Under the pieces are notes generated by a model. The model did not search any database, was not told the origin of the DNA, and saw only the letters and a program-made list of their open reading frames with translations. DNA of 64,000 nt, from positions 252,621,135-252,685,134 of the forward strand of contig NC_053037.3 in the NCBI RefSeq assembly GCF_002575655.3, read 5' to 3'. Of this stretch, positions 55,051 through 64,000 are shown in pieces. Each line of letters opens with the position of its first letter. Positions within the stretch are counted from its first letter, which is position 1. Both the position numbers and the translations under genes were made by a program. The stretch is from Aegilops tauschii subsp. strangulata. Taxonomy: Eukaryota; Streptophyta; Magnoliopsida; Poales; Poaceae.

Positions 55051-55909
55051 ATGGCAGGATCACAAGCCGATGAGACTGATTGGGAGAACATGACGAACAA
55101 GGAGTTGCATGATAAATTTCAGCAAATGATGAGTGGCCAGGTGGGAGATGTGCTAAACAGATTTGAAGAGGCTATGGAGAAGATAGATGCCGTGGAGAAG
55201 TCGTTTGAGACAAAGCTAGATAATAGGTTTAATGAATTGCTCAAGCGTCTTCCCCAACCACCACCGGCTGCACCTGTCGCACCTCTACAACAACAACAAC
55301 CACATCTCCAACGCCGCCTTCCAAATCAAGTGGGACGAGCACAGCGCGTTCTAATTGAGACTGGTCAAAATTCGGGTGCCGCTGCACATACTGTTGATGC
55401 TTCTTTGGCTCCTGCTACTGCAGCGGCTGAGGAGGATGATGATTATGCGGGCGATTATGAGGATGAGGTTGATCAAAATCAGAACTACGTGCAGCCACCC
55501 GCACCACCACCAGCAGGTCGACCTCAGGTATATATTCGCAACGGTAGGCCGGCACCACCACCTCAGGTATGAGATCATGACCATCTCCCTAAACTGAAAT
55601 TGAATATAGATATGTTCCTGATATATATCTTACTTGGGAGTTAGAAACTGAACAACGATTTACATGTTTACAATATCCTGAGGAGAGACGTGTTCCTGCT
55701 GCTGTTTGTGCTTTCACTAGCTTTGCATGTGTTTGGTGGTCTGAACATTGTAGATTATATCCTGTCCCAGCTACTTGGGCTGCTTTGAAAACTGCTATGC
55801 GTACTCGTTGGGTTCCACCATATTATCAACGTGAATTACTTCAAAAATTGCAGCGCTTAAGACAAGGGAAAATTTTGTAGAAGAATATTATCAGGAATTA
55901 CAAATTGGC
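55051..55909 (+). pseudogene. gag: A4 gag, N-terminal half, broken
   Basis: ATG at 55051 (MAGSQADETDWENMTNKE). The frame is open to TGA at 55570-55572 (CGA in A1). A 16-bp deletion near 55607 and a one-base deletion near 55870 follow, so the first half of the capsid region is out of frame with the rest. Without these changes it would align end to end with A2 gag. Confidence 0.88.
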
Positions 55910-58900
55910 ATGATTAGATGTGGTATTGTTGAGGAGAATGAAGCTATGCTTGCACGTTTTATGGGTGGATTAAATAAAGAGATTCAGACCATTCTAGAGT
56001 ATTATAATAATATCACTCGTTTATTCCATCTTGCTTGTAAAGCTGAACGTGAAGTGCAGGATCGACAGGCATTGGCGCGAACTAACTTTGCTGCAGGTCG
56101 ACCTTCATCATGGACACCACGTGCATCCTCTACTTCCACTTCACCATCACCTCCATCAGGTGCCACCTCCAGCCGTGATACAAGAAAGCAGGCACAACCA
56201 CCACTCTCTGCCAAGAGCACACCTGCCGGGCCTGCGCAGAGCTCTTCTTCTTCTTCCATGGCGTCAACAGGGCACACAAGTGATATTATTTGTCGTTGTT
56301 GTAAGGGAAGAGGACATTATGCGAGAGAATGCAAATCTCAGCGTGTGATGATTGCTACTGAGGATGGTGGGTATGAGTCCGCTAGTGACTATGATGAGGA
56401 GACTTTGGCTCTTATTACACGTGAAGAACATGGTGGAGATGATGCTGAAAATGAGACGCAATACATGGCTCCTGAAGACGCTGACAGGTATGAATGTTTA
56501 GTTGCTCAACGTGTTTTGAGTGTGCAGGTCACACAAGCAGAGCAAAATCAGAGGCATAATTTGTTCCATACAAAGGGAGTTGTGAAGGAACGTTCTGTTC
56601 GCGTCATCATAGATGGAGGGAGCTGTAACAACTTGGCTAGCATGGAGATGGTGGAGAAGCTATCTCTCACCACAAGACCACATCCACATCCTTACTACAT
56701 CCAATGGTTCAACAACAGCGGCAAGGTTAAGGTAACACGTACTGTTCGTGTGCATTTTAGTATCTCTACATATGCTGATTATGTTGATTGTGATGTGGTA
56801 CCCATGCAAGCATGTTCCTTATTACTTGGTAGACCATGGCAATTTGATAAAAATTCTGTACACCATGGTAGAAACAATCAGTATACTCTTGTTCATAAGG
56901 ATAAAAATATTACTTTGCTTCCTACGACTCCTGATTCCATTTTGAAAGATGACATTAATAGAGCTAATAAAGCAAAACAGGAGAAAAATAAGAGTGAAAA
57001 TCAGATTGTGGCAAAAGAATTTGAGCAACAAATGAAACCTAATAATAAACCATCTAGTGTTGTTTCTGAAATTAAATTGAAAAGTGCATGTTTACTTGCC
57101 ACAGAATCTGATATTGATGAGCTAGATTTCAGCAAATCTGTTTGCTATGCTTTTGTGTGCAAAGAGGCATTATTTTCATTCGAGGACGTGCCTTCCTCTT
57201 TGCCCCCTGCTGTCACTAACATTTTGCAGGAGTTCGCTGACGTCTTCCCACAAGACGTGCCACCGGGATTACCACCTATTCGAGGGATTGAGCATCAAAT
57301 TGACTTAATTCCCGGTGCATCGCTACCCAAACGTGCACCATACCGTACCAATCTAGAGGAGATGAAGGAGATTATGTGTCAAGTACAGGAGCTGCTCGAC
57401 AAAGGTTATATACGCGAATCTCTTAGTCCTTGTGCTGTTCCTATTATACTAGTGCCGAAAAAGGATGGTACGTCGCGTATGTGTGTTGATTGTAGAGGCA
57501 TTAATAATATTACTATTCGTTATCATCATCCTATTCCTAGGCTAGATGATATGCTTGATGAATTGAGTGGCTCTACAATATTCTCCAAAGTTGATTTGCG
57601 TAGTGGATACCATCAAATTCGTATGAAATTGGGAGATGAATGGAAAACTGCATTTAAAACTAAGTTTGGTTTATATGAGTGGTTAGTCATGCCTTTTGGG
57701 TTAACTAATGCACCTAGTACTTTCATGAGACTAATGAACGAAGTTTTATGTGCTTTCATTGGACGATTTGTGGTAGTCTATTTTGATGATATACTGATTT
57801 ATAGCAAATCTTTGGAAAAACATTTGGAACATTTACGTGCTGTTTTTATTGCTCTACGTGATGCACGTTTGTTTGGTAACCTTGGGAAGTGCACCTTTTG
57901 CACCGACCGAGTATCTTTTCTTGGCTATGTTGTTACTCCACAGGGAATTGAAGTTGATAAAGCCAAGATTGAAGCTATTGAGAGTTGGCCGCAGCCCAAA
58001 ACGGTCACACAAGTGCGGAGTTTTCTTGGACTCGCTGGTTTCTATAGGCGTTTTGTGAGAGATTTTAGCACCATTTCTGCACCTCTCAACGAGCTTACAA
58101 AGAAGGATGTGCCTTTTGTTTGGGGCACCGCACAGGAAGAAGCCTTCACGGTATTGAAAGATAAGTTGACACATGCTCCTTTACTCCAACTTCCTGATTT
58201 TAATAAGACTTTTGAGCTTGAATGTGATGCTAGTGGAATTGGATTAGGAGGTGTGTTATTACAAGATGGTAAACTTGTTGCATACTTTTCTGAAAAATTG
58301 AGTGGGCCTAGTCTGAATTATTCTACTTATGATAAAGAACTATATGCTCTTGTTCGGACTTTAGAAACATGGCAACATTATTTATGGCCCAAAGAATTTG
58401 TTATACATTCTGATCATGAATCTTTGGAACATATTAAAAGTCAAGCTAAACTGAATCGTAGACATGCTAAATGGGTTGAATTCATTGAAACTTTCCCTTA
58501 TGTCATTAAACACAAGAAGGGTAAAGAAAATGTTATTGCTAATGCATTGTCTCGTCACTATACTATGCTTTCACAACATGACTTCAAAATATTTGGTTTG
58601 GAGACCATCAAAGATCAATATGTGCATGATGCTGATTTTAAAGATGTTTTGCAGAATTGTAAAGAAGGAAGAACCTGGAACAAGTTTGTCGTTAATGATG
58701 GATTTGTGTTCCGTGCTAACAAGCTATGCATTCCAGCTAGCTCTCTTCGTCTTTTGTTGTTGCAGGAGGCGCATGGAGGAGGATTAATGGGACACTTTGG
58801 CGTGAAGAAGACGGAGGACGTACTTGCTACACATTTCTTTTGGCCAAAGATGAGACGGGATGTTGAGCGTTTTGTTGCTCGCTGCACTACATGTCAAAAA

Positions 58901-60154
58901 GCTACATCACGACTCAATCCTCATGGTTTATATATGCCTTTGCCTGTACCTACTGTTCCTCGGGAGGATATATCTATGGACTTTGTTTTAGGTTTACCTC
59001 GAACAAAGAAGGGGAGGGATAGCATATTTGTTGTCGTGGATAGATTCTCAAAAATGGCACACTTTATACCATGTCATAAAAGCGATGATGCTGTTAATGT
59101 TGCTGATTTGTTCTTCCGTGAAATTATTCGTTTGCATGGTGTGCCAAATACTATTGTTTCAGATCGTGATACTAAATTTCTTAGCCACTTTTGGAGATGT
59201 TTATGGGCTAAGTTGGGGACTAAACTGCTTTTTAGTACTACTTGTCACACCCAAACTGATGGACAAACTGAAGTAGTCAATAGAACATTGTCTACTATGC
59301 TTAGGGCTGTTTTGAAGAATAATAAGAAAATGTGGGAAGAATGCTTGCCTCATATTGAGTTTGCTTATAATCGTTCATTGCATTCTACTACTAAGATGTG
59401 CCCTTTTGAAATTGTGTACGGTTTCCTACCTCGTGCACCTATTGATTTGTTGCCTCTTCCATCTTCGGAGAAGGTTAATTTTGATGCTAAACAACGTGCT
59501 GAATTGATCTTAAAAATGCACGAGTTAACTAAGGAAAACATTGAGCGTATGAATGCTAAATATAAACTTGCTGGAGATAAGGGTAGAAAACATGTTGTGT
59601 TTGCACCTAGAGATCTTGTTTGGTTACATTTGCGTAAGGATAGATTTCCTGATTTGCGCAAATCAAAGCTAATGCCACGTGCTGATGGTCCTTTTAAGGT
59701 GTTAGAGAAAATAAATGATAATGCATATAAACTTGAGCTGCCTCCAGATTTTGGGGTTAGTCCCACTTTTAACATTGCAGATTTGAAGCCTTATTTGGGT
59801 GAGGGAGATGAGCTTCCGTCGAGGACGACTTCATTTCAAGAAGGGGAGGATGATGAGGACATCAATACCATTGTTACACCCACAGCCCCTGCTGCTATAC
59901 ATACTGGACCAATGCCTAGAGCTCGCGCACACCAATTAAATTACCAAGTACTTTCGTTTCTTGGTAATGATTCTAATGTTCATGAGAATATGATGCTGCC
60001 TAAATTGGATACATTTGTTTTGCTTACAAATGAAGGGCCTAGCTTTGAGAAGGATGAACATTGGAGCAAGAACAAGCATGGAGATGATGTCATGCTCATG
60101 GGGGAGAAGAACGGAGTTACAAGTGATGATTTCAGGACGTTGAAGCCACCATAA
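55910..60154 (+). CDS. pol: A4 gag C-terminal half and complete pol in one open frame
   Basis: 1,414 codons without a stop. It starts within the gag domain ([17 protein letters not shown]). The order is zinc knuckle [14 protein letters not shown], protease [15 protein letters not shown] with [15 protein letters not shown] and YFDDILIY (about 57781-57804), RNase H ([33 protein letters not shown]), integrase ([39 protein letters not shown]), GPF module ([14 protein letters not shown]) and CR-type tail in the LTR, changed to [14 protein letters not shown]. The last RNase H Asp is Asn (58541-58543), as in A2. In the parent this was the C-terminal part of one gag-pol polyprotein; here the start is lost to frameshifts, so expression is doubtful although the enzyme domains are open. 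Confidence 0.9.
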   Translation: MIRCGIVEENEAMLARFMGGLNKEIQTILEYYNNITRLFHLACKAEREVQDRQALARTNFAAGRPSSWTPRASSTSTSPSPPSGATSSRDTRKQAQPPLSAKSTPAGPAQSSSSSSMASTGHTSDIICRCCKGRGHYARECKSQRVMIATEDGGYESASDYDEETLALITREEHGGDDAENETQYMAPEDADRYECLVAQRVLSVQVTQAEQNQRHNLFHTKGVVKERSVRVIIDGGSCNNLASMEMVEKLSLTTRPHPHPYYIQWFNNSGKVKVTRTVRVHFSISTYADYVDCDVVPMQACSLLLGRPWQFDKNSVHHGRNNQYTLVHKDKNITLLPTTPDSILKDDINRANKAKQEKNKSENQIVAKEFEQQMKPNNKPSSVVSEIKLKSACLLATESDIDELDFSKSVCYAFVCKEALFSFEDVPSSLPPAVTNILQEFADVFPQDVPPGLPPIRGIEHQIDLIPGASLPKRAPYRTNLEEMKEIMCQVQELLDKGYIRESLSPCAVPIILVPKKDGTSRMCVDCRGINNITIRYHHPIPRLDDMLDELSGSTIFSKVDLRSGYHQIRMKLGDEWKTAFKTKFGLYEWLVMPFGLTNAPSTFMRLMNEVLCAFIGRFVVVYFDDILIYSKSLEKHLEHLRAVFIALRDARLFGNLGKCTFCTDRVSFLGYVVTPQGIEVDKAKIEAIESWPQPKTVTQVRSFLGLAGFYRRFVRDFSTISAPLNELTKKDVPFVWGTAQEEAFTVLKDKLTHAPLLQLPDFNKTFELECDASGIGLGGVLLQDGKLVAYFSEKLSGPSLNYSTYDKELYALVRTLETWQHYLWPKEFVIHSDHESLEHIKSQAKLNRRHAKWVEFIETFPYVIKHKKGKENVIANALSRHYTMLSQHDFKIFGLETIKDQYVHDADFKDVLQNCKEGRTWNKFVVNDGFVFRANKLCIPASSLRLLLLQEAHGGGLMGHFGVKKTEDVLATHFFWPKMRRDVERFVARCTTCQKATSRLNPHGLYMPLPVPTVPREDISMDFVLGLPRTKKGRDSIFVVVDRFSKMAHFIPCHKSDDAVNVADLFFREIIRLHGVPNTIVSDRDTKFLSHFWRCLWAKLGTKLLFSTTCHTQTDGQTEVVNRTLSTMLRAVLKNNKKMWEECLPHIEFAYNRSLHSTTKMCPFEIVYGFLPRAPIDLLPLPSSEKVNFDAKQRAELILKMHELTKENIERMNAKYKLAGDKGRKHVVFAPRDLVWLHLRKDRFPDLRKSKLMPRADGPFKVLEKINDNAYKLELPPDFGVSPTFNIADLKPYLGEGDELPSRTTSFQEGEDDEDINTIVTPTAPAAIHTGPMPRARAHQLNYQVLSFLGNDSNVHENMMLPKLDTFVLLTNEGPSFEKDEHWSKNKHGDDVMLMGEKNGVTSDDFRTLKPP

Positions 60155-60767
60155 TGCGTGCATGAATCCTTGGACGAAATATACAAGATGCTACTTCATA
60201 ACTTTCGTCCAGAGGCTATTCTAGGTGCTGCGTCACCTTATTATTGGGCCAGGCCCATGTAATTTCGAAATACTTGAGTATAGGCTATTTTTAGAGTCTG
60301 TATGTGTGGGGAAACAAGAGATAGGGCTGGTTTCGGACCCCTTCCCCAAGGGCCACGAAATTCCCCCCTCTTCCTCCATATATACAGCCCTTAGGGCGTC
60401 GTTTAGACTTTGGGTTTTGTTTAGATTAAAAGTTCGCCATAGCTGCAACTTCGCGTACTTCGTTTGTGTTCAACGACCAGACAAAGGCGTCACAGAACCC
60501 CACCTTGATCAATAAAGCTTTCATCCTATATTCGCAATATCCAGATTACAATCTCAGTTTCTTGCTTGTTCTTCGTTTGCTCGCAGGAAACAAACCCTCG
60601 TGGTCAGGTTGATCGTGCTCCGGCGTGGTCAATAACCTGTCGGAGTTGGTTTAGCGATTGCTAAGGCGCGAAGTCCTCGCACGTTCGTAGTCGGATCGTC
60701 AAAGTCGACTTCCATCAAAGCGATATCCATCATCTCATCGAAAGACGGGACACCTTTGCCTCTATCA
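59851..60767 (+). repeat. A4 3' LTR
   Basis: 917 bp directly after AAGAAGGGGAGGA. It shares with the 5' LTR variants such as AGGGCTGG near the U3 end, supporting a common origin. TATA at about 60379. Confidence 0.93.
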
Positions 60768-60768
60768 C

Positions 60769-62431
60769 TTTCCCTTATGTCATTAAACACAAGAAAGGTA
60801 AAGAAAATGTTATTGCTGATGCATTGTCTCGTTGTTATACTATGCTTTCACAACTTAACTTTAAAATATTTGGTTTGGAGACCATCAAAGATCAATATGT
60901 GCATGATGCTGAATTTAAAGATGTATTGCTGAATTGTAAAGAAAGGAGAACATGGAACAAGTTCGTCGTTAATGATGGATTTGTGTTTCGTGCTAACAAG
61001 CTATGCATTCCAGCAAGCTCCGTTCGTCTTTTGTTGTTGCAGGAGGCGCATGGAGGAGGATAAATGGGACATTTTGGTGTGAAGCAGACAAAGGATGTAC
61101 TTGCTACACATTTCTTTTGGCCAAAGATGAGATGGGATGTTGAGCGTTTTGTTGCTCGCTGCACTACATGTCAAAAAGCTAACTCACGACTCAATCCTCA
61201 TGGTTTATATATGTCTTTGCATGTACCTAGTGTTCCTTGGGAGGATATATCTATGGACTTTGTTTTAGGTTTACCTCGAACTAAGAAGGGGAGGGATAGT
61301 ATATTTGTTGTCGTGGATAGATTTTCGAAAATGGCACATTTTATACCATGTCATAAAAGCGATGATGCTACTAATGTTGTTGATTTGTTCTTTAGTAAAA
61401 TTATTCGCTTGCATGGTGTGCCAAATACAATTGTTTCAGATCGTGATACTAAGTTTCTTAGCCACTTTTGGAGATGTTTATGGGCTAAGTTGGGGACTAA
61501 ACTGCTTTTTAGTACTACATGTCATCCCCAAACTGATGGACAAACTGAAGTAGTCAATAGAACATTGTCTACCATGCTTAGGGCTGTTTTGAAAAATAAC
61601 AAGAAAATGTGGGAAGAATGCTTGCCTCATATTGAATTTGCTTATAATCGCTCGCTGCATTCTACTACTAAGATGTGCCCTTTTGAAATTGTGTATGGTT
61701 TCCTACCTCCTGCACCTATTGATTTGTTGCCTCTTCCATATTCTGAGAAGGTTAATTTTGATGCTAAACAACGTGCTGAATTGATCTTAAAAATGCATAA
61801 GTTCACTAAGGAAAACATTGAGCGTATGAATGCTAAATATAAACTTGCTGGAGATAAGGGTAGAAAACATGTTGTGTTTGCACCTGGAGATCTTGTTTAG
61901 TTACATTTGCGTAAGGATAGATTTCCTAATTTCCGTAAATCAAAGCTAATGCCACGTGCTGATGGTCCTTTTAAGGTGTTAAAGAAAATAAATGATAATG
62001 CATATAAACTTGAGTTGCCTGCAGATTTTGGGGTTAGTCCCACTTTTAACATTGCAGATTTGAAGCCTTATTTGGGTGAGGAAGATGAGCTTCCGTCGAG
62101 GACGACTTCATTTCAAGAAGGGGAGGATGATGAGGACATCAATACCATTGTTACACCCACATCCCCTGCTGCTATACATACTGGACCAATTACTAGAGCT
62201 CGCGCACGCCAAGTTAATTACCAGGTACTCTCGTTTCTTGGTAATGATTCTAATGTTCATGAGAATATGATGCTGCCTAAATTGGATACATTTGTTTTGC
62301 TTACAAATGAAGGGCCTAGCTTTGAGAAGGATGAACATTGGAGCAAGAACAATAATGGAGATGATGGCATGCGCATGGGGGACAAGAACGGAGTTTCAAC
62401 CGATGATTTCAGGACTTTGAAGCCACCATAA
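60769..62431 (+). pseudogene. pol: A5 pol: RNase H end, integrase and tail
   Basis: One frame with two stops: TAA at 61061-61063 (TTA expected) and TAG at 61898-61900 (TGG expected). It holds [10 protein letters not shown], integrase zinc-binding residues ([21 protein letters not shown]), D in [10 protein letters not shown] in VSDRDTKF, E in [11 protein letters not shown], the module [14 protein letters not shown] and the CR-type tail [18 protein letters not shown]. The frame enters the LTR at 62128 and ends [10 protein letters not shown], the usual family end. Integrase fragment only; no start. Confidence 0.9.
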
Positions 62432-63043
62432 TGAGTTCTTGAAGGCTTGGACGAAATACACAAGATGCTACTTCATAACTTTCATCCAGAGGCTATTCTA
62501 GGTGCTGCGTTACTTATTATTGGGCCAGGCCAATGTAATTTCGAAATACTTGAGTATAGGCTATTTTTAGAGTCCGTATGTGTGGGGAAACAAGAGATAG
62601 GGTTGGTTTCGGACCGCTTCCCCAAGGGCCACGAAATTCCCCCCTCTTCCTCCATATATACAGCCCTTAGGGCGTCGTTTAGACTTTGGGTTTTGTTTAG
62701 ATTAAAAGTTCGCCATAGCTACAACTTCGGGTACTTCGTTTGTGTTCAACAACGAGACAAAGGCGTCACAGAACCCCACCTTGATCAATAAAGCTTTCAT
62801 CTTATATTCGCAATATCCAGATTGCAATCTCAGTTTCTTGCTTATTCTTCGTTTGCTCGCAGGAAACAGACCCTCGTGGTCAGGTTGATCATGCTCCGGC
62901 GTGGTCAATAACCTCTCGGAGTTGGTTTAGCGATTGCTAAGGCGCGACGTCATCGCACGTTCATAGTCGGATCGTCAAAGTCGACTTCCACCAAAGCGAT
63001 ATCCATCATCTCATCGAAAGACGAGACACCTTTGCCTCTATCA
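62128..63043 (+). repeat. A5 3' LTR
   Basis: 916 bp, TGATGAGGACATC to CTATCA, preceded by the polypurine tract. TATA at about 62655; AATAAA near 62788. Confidence 0.93.
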
Positions 63044-63325
63044 CACTTGATTTGGAAGGCGGCGTTGGAGATGTGGTTGTTTTTGTTGTAGAGGTGCGAC
63101 ATATGCATTCGGTGGTGGTTGGGGAAGACGCTTGAGTAATTCAGTAAACTTGTTATCCAGCTTTGTCTCGAACGACTTCTCCACGACATCTATCTTCTCC
63201 ATAGCCTCTTCAAATCTGTTTAGCACATCTCCCACCTGGCCACTCATCATTTGCTGAAATTTATCATGCAACTCCTTGTTCGTCATGTTCTCCCAATCAG
63301 TCTCATTGGCTTGTGATCCTGCCAT
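63044..63325 (-). pseudogene. gag: A6 gag, N-terminal fragment
   Basis: ATG at 63325 (MAGSQANETDWENMTNKELH), open to the A5 insertion after RRLPNQV. It covers the helical N-terminal part and the start of the Pro/Gln linker (PQPPPNAYVAPLQQKQPHLQ). The rest of gag must lie left of the insertion in the original element but is not in this window, so this is a split or rearranged copy. Confidence 0.85.
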
Positions 63326-64000
63326 GGTTAGCAGCAATAGAAAGACAAAAGAATATGATCCTACAGACTACTAGGAAGTGGTGGTGATGGTGGTGTGTCA
63401 CAAATCCTTCAAGCGAATCTCAAATTCTTACCAGTTCTTACCCAGCAGCAGGTGGTGATCGGCAACCGTTGTAGTCAAAACTCTCAAAGCTTGGATAGAG
63501 CGATTACCAGGGAGAGTCAAACGCACGATGTAGATGTATGTGGAGCTGGGAAGGCTTATAATATGGTAGCAAAAATGGTCAGCAATAATCAATTCAGAGA
63601 TGCAAAGTTGAATAAACGCTCAACGACGGTACTGTGCTGGTCCTAGGCTAGACCGTGCTAGAGACGCGAGCCTAGAACACTAACAAAATCATGGCGCTGC
63701 ACGTAAACAAGGGAAAAGCACACTCTGGAAAAAAAATTGCTCTTTTTTTTCGCGCTCTTTTTTTTTGCGCTCCTCTTTTTTTTTGCGAAAAATCACTATA
63801 ATGGCGAGTGTCTCAAAACTCTTCCCAGGTCAAACTGACAGGATAGGCACAAAATTTTTTTTGACTATGATGGCCACGAAAAAGTGCGACAAAAAATCAC
63901 TATGATGGCGAGTGTCTCAAAACACTCCCCGGGACCTAAAAATAGGATAGGGAAAAAATATTTTTGGTCGCCGAAATTTTGGCCTAAAAACTGCCCGGGG
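63326..64000 (-). other. A6 leader with repeated stem motif
   Basis: The segment with ATGGCGAGTGTCTCAAAAC occurs twice (63801-63819 and 63906-63924), as in A4 in reverse. Homopolymer runs lie at 63730-63790. The GTAAGA pair is near 63429-63442. No gene. Confidence 0.75.

Larger units (their letters stand above)
52949..60767 (+). mobile_element. A4: full-length family A element with non-matching flanks
   Basis: 7,819 bp: 5' LTR (52949-53865), primer site, leader, gag, intact pol frame, polypurine tract (about 59838-59850), 3' LTR (59851-60767). The left flank is GGATG (A3 integrase), the right is CTTTC (RNase H region of A5), so the flanks are not a target duplication. LTRs differ at about 22 positions by hand count. 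Confidence 0.92.
60768..63043 (+). mobile_element. A5: 3' part of a family A element (subfamily II)
   Basis: Begins inside RNase H ([19 protein letters not shown]) and continues through integrase to a 3' LTR (62128-63043). It overlaps the A3 end by about 360 bases, so it is not the missing half of A3. It shares subfamily II variants with A3 ([17 protein letters not shown]). The right flank is CACTT within A6 gag. Confidence 0.88.
63044..64000 (-). mobile_element. A6: start of a family A element, running off the window
   Basis: Minus strand. The gag start (63044-63325) and about 675 bases of leader are present; the primer site and 5' LTR lie beyond 64000. A5 is inserted at the gag linker. The leader belongs to the A4 type. 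Confidence 0.88.

Noticed and set aside
47028..63043. A3 and A5 as two halves of one element split by A4
   Set aside because: Their sequences overlap by about 360 bases, and the outer flanks GTGGT and CACTT do not match.

Overview
The window is plant nuclear DNA made entirely of LTR retrotransposons of the Ty3/gypsy (Metaviridae) type. I found no host gene, RNA gene, satellite array or bacterial-style feature. The best fit is a grass of the Pooideae (wheat, barley, rye or oat group). The main family ('A') has the hallmarks of the centromeric CRM clade (cereba/CRW/CRR/CRM-like): LTRs beginning TGATGAGGACATC, an initiator-tRNA-Met primer site, one gag-pol frame with a DGGS protease, a GPF module after integrase, and a C-terminal CR-type tail ([18 protein letters not shown]) encoded inside the 3' LTR. 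The clade assignment is from memory of those families and was not tested by a search. The species cannot be read from the sequence.

Four related families are present; the letters are mine. A is autonomous (LTR about 917 bp). B is non-autonomous, gag-only, with an A-like R-U5 (LTR about 985 bp). C is pol-bearing (LTR about 950 bp). D is non-autonomous with C-like LTR ends, primer site and leader, plus a long non-pol frame (LTR about 1.0-1.17 kb). A/B and C/D look like two autonomous/non-autonomous pairs.

Layout. 1-22: tip of an A LTR inserted in a B element. 23-2585: 5' half of that B element (E1, minus), with a chimeric LTR. 2586-6249: C1 (minus), host of E1 and of C2. 6250-19251: C2 (plus), its LTR split by A1 (6595-14285), its 3' end lost within RT. 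19252-47027: tandem D array (minus), three LTRs (19755-25511, 39570-40735, 45905-47027) around two complete internal regions. It is interrupted by B1 (20181-24943, TSD CAGGC) and A2 (27742-36489, TSD GGGCT); A2 carries a solo A LTR (33274-34190, TSD TTGGG) in its gag. 47028-63043: mosaic of three A copies (A3 5' part, complete A4, A5 3' part) with non-matching flanks. 63044-64000: start of A6 (minus).

The features most worth a second look are: dispersed arrays of a short GC-rich palindrome (CCGGA-CA-TCCGG in C, CCGGG-CA-CCCGG in D) in both LTR and leader; an LTR that switches from B-type U3 to A-type R-U5 at the expected start of R; the shared-LTR D array; and long uncharacterised frames in B and D that occupy the place of pol.
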